This document shows, piece after piece, positions 29,005 through 36,046 of a DNA stretch of 36,046 nucleotides. A program made the translations under genes and the position numbers. Positions within the stretch are counted from its first letter, which is position 1, and every line of letters starts with the position of its first letter. Where the stretch lies: the NCBI GenBank assembly GCA_021740905.1, contig JAIOYV010000071.1:1-36046 (forward strand), read 5' to 3'. This DNA is from Bacteroidales bacterium (lineage in GTDB: Bacteria; Bacteroidota; Bacteroidia; Bacteroidales; M50B96). Below the pieces are notes generated by a model. It searched no databases and was not told where the DNA came from. It saw nothing but the letters and a program-made list of their open reading frames with translations.

Positions 29005-29142
29005 TATCAAAATACAAAACTTAGCCACCAAGACACAAAAGCACAAAGTTTCACAAAGGATTAAATAATTGTTGTCATGCACTTTGTGTATCTTCGAGTC
29101 TTAGAGACTTTGTGGCTACTTTTTGTTTATAGCATTTTGATA
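29005..29142. repeat. 138-bp imperfect inverted-repeat element
   Basis: The ends tatcaaaat (29005-29013) and attttgata (29134-29142) are perfect inverted copies. Inner blocks tagccac..aag and cacaaagt also pair with their counterparts near 29081-29120. It has no coding capacity and could be a small non-autonomous element or a long hairpin. Confidence 0.6.
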
Positions 29143-29211
29143 CATCCCCACAATCCGTGTTTCATGGTAAGAGTGGTCTAATTTTCCAATAAACTTAGCT
29201 ACGAAGACAAG

Positions 29212-29234
29212 CCCTTCCTTGTTTTAAGGAAGGG
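29212..29234. repeat. Nine-bp perfect hairpin
   Basis: Arms cccttcctt (29212-29220) and aaggaaggg (29226-29234) enclose a gtttt loop. A short TTTCGGG array follows. It may be an interspersed palindrome or a bidirectional terminator. Confidence 0.5.
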
Positions 29235-29259
29235 TTGGGATGGATGAAAAAAATGAATG

Positions 29260-29294
29260 TGGGTTTCGGGTTTCGGGTTTCGGGTTCTCGGGTT
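29260..29294. repeat. Second, short TTTCGGG array
   Basis: About four TTTCGGG-type units occur 310 nt beyond the main array in the same orientation, ending in a disrupted ttctcggg unit. The recurrence suggests a sequence-specific spreading or duplication mechanism. Confidence 0.8.
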
Positions 29295-29507
29295 GACGCG
29301 TGACATCCATAGCTTTAACGTTGGATAGGGTTTCAGGAATGTCCGATAAACAATACTGAAAGTGGAAACTATTTGATCTCTATTTTTCAAGGTCTATCAT
29401 TAAACATTGAATATTGAATGTTCGATATTCGATATTTTTTCACTCAGGAACCAATACCCAGATGCCCCCGTTGATCTTCCTTTTAGGGCATTGTTTCGCG
29501 GCAACTG

Positions 29508-29535
29508 GTAGAGACTCACGGCTGTGCGTCTCTAC
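29508..29535. repeat. gtagagac/gtctctac hairpin
   Basis: Perfect 8-bp arms (29508-29515 and 29528-29535) have a partly pairing centre. A degenerate relative lies near 21330-21357. Between the short heptamer array and the 1479-aa gene I see only this, the hairpin at 29621-29653 and a small gaatat/atattc palindrome (29409-29430). Confidence 0.6.
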
Positions 29536-29620
29536 GGCTACTGATAAAGTTAATTTGCGAAGAGGAAATCCTGAAAGAGACAAACGGGTTATATTGGATA
29601 TAGTTTAGTGTTGTTGCAAG

Positions 29621-29653
29621 AGTGTCGGCGTGACTTGTAGTCACACCGACACT
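29621..29653 (-). terminator. Strong hairpin downstream of the 1479-aa protein gene
   Basis: Fourteen-base arms (29621-29634 and 29640-29653, one mismatch) surround a 5-nt loop. It starts 24 nt past the gene's stop codon on the minus strand. There is no U tract after it; it likely marks or protects the 3' end of the RT/secreted-protein transcript. Confidence 0.5.
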
Positions 29654-29676
29654 TATTAATGAAACTAAATCACACC

Positions 29677-32600
29677 CTACCGCATGATCATCATTTTTTT
29701 TGTGCAGTTATATCCCGAAGTTTCCAACCTGTAATAATAGCTTCCCGCCGGTAATTGCTTGGTTTGATATTTCAGGCTGTGTTTACCTGCTTCCATTTCG
29801 CCCGAAACCAAAACCTCTACCACTTCGCCCAACAAATTGATTATGCTAAATTCCACCCTTGTTTTTTCCGGCAGGTAAAAGCCGAACTCTGTTTCGTGGG
29901 TGAAGGGGTTAGGCGTATTCTGAAACAGGATGGCTTCATCGTGTGCAATGGTTTTCAATAATCCAACGATGGCAATTTTGTTGTATTGGTAGGTGTTGTC
30001 GCCTTGGGTGAACTCCAAACCTGTCAGGTTTTTTTTCAAACCTGACAGGTTTCGGTACGTCTGCAACGAAAAACTCTCCCCGGGCTGTAAACCATCTATT
30101 TCGGGTGTGGTTTCATCGTCGCCCCAAATTGTGATGGCCATGTTGCCGCCATCGAAAACCCCGGTGCCAACCAACAATCCACTTTCGCCAAAAACCCCGA
30201 CTTCATCGCCGGGTTGGGGAATTTGCTGCCAGGAAGAACGGGGGATGCCGAGGGTCATGTTGTTGCCAGTGTTTAAAGGGTTTTTAAAATAATTCGGTGA
30301 GGCAGATTGGTAAAAAGGTTTAAGCATGCTTGGGGAATTGGCGGGATAAATTAGGGTATCGGCAATCGACATCTTAATCTGGTATCCTTGGCCGGGTTGC
30401 ATATCTCCAATCAGGTTTACACCAAATACAGGCCAATACACTTGTCCATCCTGGTCTTTTACAATTTGGATGTTTCCTGACAAAGAACTTAGCATATCCG
30501 GTAAATAACCAGGGGAGTTGCGCAAATATCCAATTAGGCTCCAGGCTGCCGGAACTAAATTGCTGATGTTTTCTGGCTCGACTGCCATACCAGAAATAAC
30601 TAAAGTATCAATATTGTTTGTTTTGATTTGATAGCCCTGGCCAATGGACATGTTGCCAATAAGGTTTACACCAAATGCTGGCCAGTATACCTGGCCATCG
30701 CCATTCTTGACAATCGCAACATTTGAAACAATGGACGAGATAACGGAGTCGATAGAGGGGATGACAGGGATTATAAAAGAAGAAAATATACCCCATCCCG
30801 CAGACAAATGAATTTCTTGCTGGTCGAAACTTGATGTATCGTGAAACGGGGTTGCATCAACTACACTTGAATAGTCGCTTTCGTTGCCGCTAATATCATA
30901 CGCTTTTATGGTGAAATAGTACAGCGTATCGTTAAACAAACCTTGCACAGTATACATGGTGTCCACACCTACAATTATTGGCGATGGCTTGCCCCATACG
31001 GTTGATATTCCTTCATAAGGCGGAAGGGTTGAGTCGGTGTCAAAATAAACTATGTAGCCACCCAAATCATCTTCATCCACCGATGACCAGGTAAGGTTTA
31101 CTTTGCTGTTATCAGCTATTGCAGTCAGGTTTAGCGGGGCAACTGGGGCAATGGTATCAATAAACACGACTGTATCCCTTGCACTGGCCGAACCAATTTC
31201 ACTTCGTGCTGTAACTATTGCTCTACCAGCAATATAACTTGATTTAAGTTCAAATTGAATAATTCCGTTCAGGCTTTCAATTTGAATGCCCTCCAAACTG
31301 GTATCAGCATCGGCATTTGTAATATGCCCATGATTAGTTTTTACTGTAAACAATTGTCCATTCGATATTATTGAAAAATCATTGTTTCGGATAGTATCAC
31401 TTGTAATGGTTGATATTGAAATGCTATCGGCAAAGAGCGTATCAGGATTTGCATTCAGGCCAAATGAACCGAAAGGCATGGCCGGAGCAAGTGTGTACAA
31501 TGCCAACCGGTTTATGGGTGCTGTGAGTGAATTGTTTGCTGTATCAACAATTCCACCCACATAAACCCACTGATGGTTTTCTTTGTTTTCGTAGTACAAA
31601 GCCAAGGTGGTTTCATCCATATCTACCACATCCGAATCGGGGTAGAGTATTGTAAACCATGCAGTATCAGGTAAAATAGTATCGTAAGGTTCGAACTGAT
31701 AAAATCCACCTACACCGTACACCATGCCAAAGCTTTCGATGGCCATAGATTTATTCTGCTCAAAAATCTTTTGAGGACCTTTCCCGACTGAACCTTTCGT
31801 TTTGCTTGGGGCATCCCCATACCAACTCCAGGAAGTGCAATGCAGGGTATCGATATTAGTTGGCCATGAGTTTTGGTCGAAAACAATATACGAATCCATG
31901 TCGCCGACATAAAAAATGGAATCGGATTTAAACAAGCCAAAAGGATTGGTGAAGAAATCAATTGTGCCCATAGCAATTCTAACTACCAGCGGTACATTAT
32001 CTGTAATATCCTGAACAACTTCCTGATAGGTCTTATTGATAGCTGGAATTTCTCCAGTATATTTCCAGTTCGGATAATGCTTTCCCATAGCCCATTTGCC
32101 GGTTTCAATAACCATTGACTTTCTTTGTTCAAAGCCTGTACCCCCGCCAACTTCCGCTTTTAATCCGCTTGTCAATGCACCCTTTATTTCAATATTAAAA
32201 CCAAGGCTTTGTTCAATATTTGCCTTTTCCTTTTGATAAGTGATATTTGTATTACCAGTTTGGGAAACCTGCAAATTATACAAAGCAGTAAATAAGCTCC
32301 TTGCTATTTCATTGGCCGAGTTTTTACTGATCAGGAAATTGCCTGAACTCTGGTTTATATTTCTTAAATTCTGAAAATCTGCGGTTAGACCACTTATTGC
32401 CTGCTGAATAGCTGTTCCGGGCAATTCATAAACAACTTCGCTTTCTATGCCGGCAAAAAACCTGCGATGCAAGAACCTGAGTTGCGCCCGGGTAATACTA
32501 AAGGTCTGGGCATCGAGAAAAACAGATACTTCAAATCCTCGTGTCCCCTCATAATTAAGCAAGTCCAATTCAGTACTCAATTCTTTCAATCCTGCATCAT

Positions 32601-34116
32601 CGCTACTTTGATTGGTCTCATCATCATCAAAATCGAAATATATACCTGCTCCGGCCGAACCTGCAAGTGTTCCGCTCATCCCAAATGAGTACTCATTTTC
32701 CTGGCTTGTCTCATGATGGGTGATACTTAATGTTACATGACCTTCTGTACCCACACTTGCCTGAACACCAATCTGTAAGTTTTGCGTTGCATTGATTCCT
32801 GCATTGGCTTGTGCTTGTGCATTTACCTTCACATCGAGCCCTTTTTTATCGCCAAGAAAGGCGTTTTGCATACTCGATTGATTGGTAAACCATTCCTGGC
32901 ATTTTGTAAGCAAACGAATAAGGGTATTATCAATTGAATTAAAATTCCCGTCTGCAAAAAGGATGTATTGCGAAACTGCCTGCCAGCCATCGTAATTGGT
33001 GTGAGGGAAAGTATAATAGTCTTCTGTAACCCCGGCTATTCCGCCACCCACTCCTGCCGATGCCCCAGCACCAGCACTAACCGGACCCAATTCCACCTTT
33101 GCCTCAGCAGAGGCTGAAAATTCAACCCCGGCATAATTCCTGCCCTGTCGTATGATGAAAATATCTTCTGCATCAAAAGATGTAGAATTACGTTCAATCA
33201 AACTTACAGAACTACCTCTTTCAAACTCTACTTCTACAATGCTTATCCCAAGTTTACCAAAAGTAGAATTATCCCATGTTTTTTCATATTCCGAATCAAC
33301 CACCTCACATGCAAAGCCAACAGGGTTCGACAAAACAGTGTTGTTAATGTCGGTGATAGAAAATGAAGCACTGGCCCCAGCTTGTCCGTTTCCTATTTCG
33401 CTGCTTTCAATTTCTATATCAACCAATCCATCGGCATTTGCTGTAAAGATTTTATCGTACGAATTGACCGAAACCGTAACATAAGCCCCCGCACCTGTCA
33501 GGTTTGTGTTTGGCTCTTTTACAAGATAGTATCTATGCAGGGTTCCACCTTCTATTACTTCAGAAACAGTTGGATTTGGATTGGGCAATACATTGGCAAT
33601 ATTAAAACTGGCTGAATGAGGCACCAATTCGATATTCAAAATTTGGGATGGATTGTTTGCCGTCAGGTGTATGCCTGATACTGTCTGACTGTAATACCCA
33701 TTAGCATAAAAAGTAAGGCTATATCCGTAACCGAAAGGGAGCGAAATATTAAAAGTACCGGTCGAAGTGGCCGAATAGGTGTTAATAGACAGACTATTGG
33801 GATAGATATAAAGATGTGCATTGGGTATAGACAGGCCGGTATTTGCATTGGTTACAGTTCCGGTAATTGAGGCCCAGGGATTTATCAACCCCATGGTATT
33901 CAATACAAACAGGTTTGAATAGCCTGTTATGTATTCTCCCATTGTATTCATGTCAAAAACCGCAGAGTAACCGGTTATGATGGGAGACGGTTCGTATTGC
34001 TGAGTGCCTATTGTAAATGTATTTGACACACCATAAAAGATTGATTGCGAAAATATCTTTCCTGATGTAATCACCAGCGCGATTACCATAATGTAAAAAG
34101 TAAAAGTCCTTTTCAT
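29677..34116 (-). CDS. T9SS-secreted multidomain protein, 1479 aa
   Basis: A signal peptide (about 1-23, ending KIFS-Q) is followed by a short ITGYS...NTMG duplication (47-77), then a carboxypeptidase-regulatory-like beta-sandwich (~84-166). A long unrecognised region runs from about 170 to 980, including an Ala/Gly-rich stretch (SAGAGASAGVGGG, ~330-355). A fibronectin type III domain lies at about 989-1090. The paired GWGIFSS...GYQIKT / GYQIKM module follows (~1100-1262), then a GDEVGVF...WGDDET domain, and a T9SS sorting domain (~1392-1479, NTPNPF...GSYYYRL...KKMMIMR). The C-terminal third is paralogous to that of the 5331-aa protein. Its ATG lies only 12 nt after the reverse transcriptase stop, so both are probably on one transcript. 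Role unknown; surface exposure is inferred. Confidence 0.93.
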   Translation of the reverse strand: MKRTFTFYIMVIALVITSGKIFSQSIFYGVSNTFTIGTQQYEPSPIITGYSAVFDMNTMGEYITGYSNLFVLNTMGLINPWASITGTVTNANTGLSIPNAHLYIYPNSLSINTYSATSTGTFNISLPFGYGYSLTFYANGYYSQTVSGIHLTANNPSQILNIELVPHSASFNIANVLPNPNPTVSEVIEGGTLHRYYLVKEPNTNLTGAGAYVTVSVNSYDKIFTANADGLVDIEIESSEIGNGQAGASASFSITDINNTVLSNPVGFACEVVDSEYEKTWDNSTFGKLGISIVEVEFERGSSVSLIERNSTSFDAEDIFIIRQGRNYAGVEFSASAEAKVELGPVSAGAGASAGVGGGIAGVTEDYYTFPHTNYDGWQAVSQYILFADGNFNSIDNTLIRLLTKCQEWFTNQSSMQNAFLGDKKGLDVKVNAQAQANAGINATQNLQIGVQASVGTEGHVTLSITHHETSQENEYSFGMSGTLAGSAGAGIYFDFDDDETNQSSDDAGLKELSTELDLLNYEGTRGFEVSVFLDAQTFSITRAQLRFLHRRFFAGIESEVVYELPGTAIQQAISGLTADFQNLRNINQSSGNFLISKNSANEIARSLFTALYNLQVSQTGNTNITYQKEKANIEQSLGFNIEIKGALTSGLKAEVGGGTGFEQRKSMVIETGKWAMGKHYPNWKYTGEIPAINKTYQEVVQDITDNVPLVVRIAMGTIDFFTNPFGLFKSDSIFYVGDMDSYIVFDQNSWPTNIDTLHCTSWSWYGDAPSKTKGSVGKGPQKIFEQNKSMAIESFGMVYGVGGFYQFEPYDTILPDTAWFTILYPDSDVVDMDETTLALYYENKENHQWVYVGGIVDTANNSLTAPINRLALYTLAPAMPFGSFGLNANPDTLFADSISISTITSDTIRNNDFSIISNGQLFTVKTNHGHITNADADTSLEGIQIESLNGIIQFELKSSYIAGRAIVTARSEIGSASARDTVVFIDTIAPVAPLNLTAIADNSKVNLTWSSVDEDDLGGYIVYFDTDSTLPPYEGISTVWGKPSPIIVGVDTMYTVQGLFNDTLYYFTIKAYDISGNESDYSSVVDATPFHDTSSFDQQEIHLSAGWGIFSSFIIPVIPSIDSVISSIVSNVAIVKNGDGQVYWPAFGVNLIGNMSIGQGYQIKTNNIDTLVISGMAVEPENISNLVPAAWSLIGYLRNSPGYLPDMLSSLSGNIQIVKDQDGQVYWPVFGVNLIGDMQPGQGYQIKMSIADTLIYPANSPSMLKPFYQSASPNYFKNPLNTGNNMTLGIPRSSWQQIPQPGDEVGVFGESGLLVGTGVFDGGNMAITIWGDDETTPEIDGLQPGESFSLQTYRNLSGLKKNLTGLEFTQGDNTYQYNKIAIVGLLKTIAHDEAILFQNTPNPFTHETEFGFYLPEKTRVEFSIINLLGEVVEVLVSGEMEAGKHSLKYQTKQLPAGSYYYRLETSGYNCTKKMMIMR
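30017..30052. repeat. Palindrome in the C-terminal coding region of the 1479-aa protein
   Basis: A perfect 15-bp inverted repeat (30017-30031 and 30038-30052, aaacctgtcaggttt) is read in frame as NLSGLKKNLTGL. Each arm is itself an odd palindrome. It is at the homologous site of the palindrome at 655-690. Confidence 0.85.
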
Positions 34117-34128
34117 ATTTATCTGTTT

Positions 34129-35331
34129 TTAGTTTTTTATCAATCCTTTAGAATATCCATTTTTAAATAATATATAATTCCACCACCAGCCACTTAGTTT
34201 TTCAATTATTATTCGCTTTCGCATCTCGTAGGTTTTGTAATGCTTCAATAACCCAAGATAGGAGTTCATACAACAACGAAATTCCATTTTCTCCCTCTTG
34301 TCTGGTTTGTGTTGCCGGGCGATGAAATTATGTTTGCTGATAGAAGTATAGAAATTTGACAAGGTGCGGTTGGCCACATACATCCTGTTCGGTTTGATTA
34401 CTGCTCCAAGATACTTCACCCCCTTTGCAAAATGCTGTAAATAAACTTTATGTGGATGTAATGTGAGTTTTAGGTTATTGTTTAAGTAATCGGAAATTGG
34501 TGGGATTAAGCTGCTCAGGTATTTCTTATTGGGATGGATCAATATAAAATCATCCACATAGCGTCCATAATATCTGATGCCCAAATCCTTTTTTACAAAA
34601 TGGTCAAACTCATTCAGGTAAATATTGCCAAATAGCTGTGAAGTAAGGTTTCCTATTGGCAAGCCTTTACCTGATGGCTGGTTAAATAGGCTTTTAGCGG
34701 CTGGGAGACCTTGCCAATCCTTTCTATGGCCTTTGATGATACAGTTTTTTGTGGCATCATTAAAAATAACTTTATTGAGTAAGTGCAATACGAGGTTAAC
34801 ATCAAAGTGAAAGGATTCGGAACACATGTCAAGCTGTGTTTTTATTTTATCAAAAAAAAATTTCCTGTCAATGCCCATAAAGTAGCCCTGAACGTCGAGC
34901 TTGAGGATATAACAATCCCTGCGGTAATTGTCGGAACAGGAACGGATAAAATGGTCGATCCTTTTTATCCCGTAATGAGTACCTTTCCCTTTTCGGCAAC
35001 TATAGCTATCGTTGATAAAAGTTTTCTCGAAAACAGGCGACAGGTAGTAGAAGAGTAGATGATGAACGATTCGATCGCGGAAATCGGGGGCAAACACTTC
35101 CCTTTTTACAGGCTTTTTTACAATGAAACAATAGCCTGGTTTTGGCGCGTAATTGCCCGCAATAATTTCTTCGTATAGTTCTAAAAGTTTGCTTTCAAAG
35201 CCAATCTCAAACTCAAGGGCTTTTTTCGAATTTCGTTTGTTTTTACGACAATCGTAATAAGCCTTGAACAGGTCTTCTTTGTTCAACCAGTATTCATCCC
35301 GTAATATGTCCCAGTTTATTTTTGTTTGCAT
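34129..35331 (-). CDS. Reverse transcriptase, DGR-type, 400 aa
   Basis: All core RT motifs are present: the FRDRIVHHLL region (84-93), a SCRKGKGTHYGI block (~111-122), motif A LKLDVQGYF (144-152, D146), motif B GLPIGNLTSQLFGNIYLN (223-240), motif C YVDDF (258-262, D260 and D261) and KGVKYLGAVI (303-312). The IGNxxSQ form of motif B and the N-terminal layout match DGR RTs such as Bordetella phage Brt. There is no maturase or endonuclease domain as in group II introns. The ORF is intact with all catalytic aspartates. DGRs also need a template repeat, a variable repeat and usually an Avd protein; none was recognised here, though the window ends 0.7 kb upstream. ATG at 35331; the next gene starts 12 nt after its stop. 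Confidence 0.88.
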   Translation of the reverse strand: MQTKINWDILRDEYWLNKEDLFKAYYDCRKNKRNSKKALEFEIGFESKLLELYEEIIAGNYAPKPGYCFIVKKPVKREVFAPDFRDRIVHHLLFYYLSPVFEKTFINDSYSCRKGKGTHYGIKRIDHFIRSCSDNYRRDCYILKLDVQGYFMGIDRKFFFDKIKTQLDMCSESFHFDVNLVLHLLNKVIFNDATKNCIIKGHRKDWQGLPAAKSLFNQPSGKGLPIGNLTSQLFGNIYLNEFDHFVKKDLGIRYYGRYVDDFILIHPNKKYLSSLIPPISDYLNNNLKLTLHPHKVYLQHFAKGVKYLGAVIKPNRMYVANRTLSNFYTSISKHNFIARQHKPDKREKMEFRCCMNSYLGLLKHYKTYEMRKRIIIEKLSGWWWNYILFKNGYSKGLIKN

Positions 35332-35340
35332 CCTATTTTC

Positions 35341-35807
35341 GTTTTGGCCTAAAGGCCGATTTCCTCGTGCCTCCCATCCCCGGCATAAATGCCGGGGCTA
35401 TTGATCCTATTCTCTCGCGCACACCATCCCCGGGGCTAAAGACCCGTGCTATTGATGGGTTTTTGGCCGGTAGTGTTCTATTTCAGTAGCCCGGTCATTT
35501 ATGGCCGGGAATTGTTTCCCGACCCATCGCGGGCTTTAGCCCATTTGTTTTTCCATATATTTCTCATCCATTTGTGTTGGCCTTTAGGCCAATTCCGTGT
35601 TCCGTTTTATTTTCCCCCGGCATAAATGTCGGGGCTATTGATGTCTCCATACTTATGCATGGACAAACTGGTTGAACCTTTACCCCCGGCATAAATGCCT
35701 GGGCTATTGATATTCGTTCCATATCTATTTTCCTTCATCCTGGTTTTTCAATAGCCCGGCCATTCATGGCCGGGAAATGATACGCAACCCATCCTGGGCT
35801 TTAGCCC
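35341..35807. repeat. REP-like palindrome array between RT and transposase
   Basis: Three copies of a 28-nt unit starting ccccggcataaatg and ending ggctattgat lie at 35378-35405, 35615-35642 and 35684-35711; the first has 9-bp perfect arms. Two copies of a 56-nt unit (tagcccgg...gggctttagccc) lie at 35487-35542 and 35752-35807 and match at about 47 of 56 positions. ggcctaaaggcc-type palindromes lie near 35346 and 35580, and a further divergent unit near 35425-35460. The last 56-nt copy overlaps the stop codon of the transposase. This fills the RT-transposase gap; no other gene is seen. Confidence 0.88.
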
Positions 35808-36046
35808 TTCAACCTTTCAAATCCACATTTGATCAATAGTTGTTCATATTCCTGTTCCCAGGTAACCTTTTTATGATGCTCCTCCTGTTCCCTAATATAT
35901 TTCCTAACCGCCTCAAGATGTGAATAACTGATCGAAGCTGCATAATATTCATCCTGCCATTCAAAATGGGATTGGGTTAGTTTATTCTGATTGATCCAAT
36001 GGGAACTTTCCCCTTTTATCAATCCTATTAATTTAGCAATGTTCTG
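35801..36046 (-). CDS. IS200-like / REP-associated tyrosine transposase, 3' part only
   Basis: The frame is open from the window edge (QNIAKLIGLIKGESSHWINQ) to a TAA at 35801-35803, so the 5' end is outside. The stretch SSHWINQNKL...FEWQDEYYAASIS...VRKYIREQEEHHKKVTWEQEYEQLL is the C-terminal half of Y1 (HUH) transposases of the IS200/RAYT type; the tyrosine in KYIREQ is the likely nucleophile. The HUH histidines would lie beyond the edge. RAYTs act on REP palindromes, and REP-like units start at this gene's stop codon, favouring a RAYT over a plain IS200. No initiator is visible, so completeness cannot be judged. Confidence 0.82.
   Translation of the reverse strand, partial: QNIAKLIGLIKGESSHWINQNKLTQSHFEWQDEYYAASISYSHLEAVRKYIREQEEHHKKVTWEQEYEQLLIKCGFERLKG

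Noticed and set aside
28768-29082. Open frames through the TTTCGGG array encoding FRVSGFG or PETRNPK repeats
   Set aside because: A 7-nt repeat stays open in several frames by periodicity alone; there is no start context or family match.
30330-30815. The two GWGIFSS/GYQIK repeats of the 1479-aa protein as a DGR variable repeat
   Set aside because: They are a conserved domain pair shared with the giant protein and vary at all base types, not mainly at A positions.
34129-35331. RT as a group II intron or a retron
   Set aside because: There is no maturase/endonuclease region, no intron RNA domain seen, and motif B is of DGR type. No retron msr/msd-like structure was recognised beside it, although the flanking palindromes were considered.
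35341-35807. Possible CRISPR array
   Set aside because: The units are palindromic, of two lengths, irregularly spaced and in mixed orientation, with no uniform spacers and no cas genes.

Overview
The window looks like a chromosomal segment of a Bacteroidota bacterium, probably Bacteroidales-like. The evidence is two secreted proteins with type IX secretion system (T9SS) C-terminal sorting domains, a Bacteroidota-style LptD / N-acetylmuramoyl-L-alanine amidase / MCE gene group, three TTG-N19-TAnnTTTG-type promoters, weak Shine-Dalgarno sites, several TTG starts, and many short palindromic interspersed repeats. No tRNA, rRNA or CRISPR array was seen.

Layout. (1) 309-16304 (minus): one 5331-residue secreted protein. 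It has a signal peptide, 37 tandem Ig-like modules of about 95 residues, a LamG-type domain, 7 more modules, a beta-propeller-like region, a paired C-terminal module and a T9SS sorting domain. It has its own promoter and a structured leader. (2) 16305-19627: a serine racemase/threonine dehydratase-like enzyme and an MCE (MlaD-like) protein in one operon, flanked by two short elements (131 and 344 bp) that share unusual terminal inverted repeats. (3) 19628-21090: an A+T-rich accessory cluster with a DUF1801 protein, an alpha/beta hydrolase and a PTP-like phosphatase. It lies between the MCE gene and the amidase gene, which are often neighbours in this phylum. (4) 21407-25411: a periplasmic amidase and, divergently, LptD. 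(5) 25797-28823: a 1008-residue protein with a RelE/ParE-like N-terminus, a UvrD-type SF1 helicase core, ankyrin repeats and a charged C-terminus, under its own promoter. It is followed by a TTTCGGG heptamer array. (6) 29677-36046 (minus): a 1479-residue T9SS-secreted protein directly preceded, 12 nt away, by a reverse transcriptase (RT) of diversity-generating-retroelement (DGR) type. Upstream of the RT is an array of REP-like palindromes and then the 3' end of an IS200/RAYT-like transposase running off the window.

How the genes relate. The LptD, amidase and MCE genes form an envelope-assembly block (LPS export, peptidoglycan hydrolysis, lipid transport). The two large secreted proteins share about 300 residues of C-terminal architecture and are probably surface or extracellular adhesion-type proteins, though their ligands cannot be read from sequence. 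The best candidate for something new is the predicted RT plus secreted-protein transcription unit. I could not find a template/variable repeat pair or an Avd gene by eye, so DGR activity is a hypothesis. Second in interest are the RelE-like/helicase/ankyrin fusion and the TIR-bounded elements that carry REP-like hairpins.
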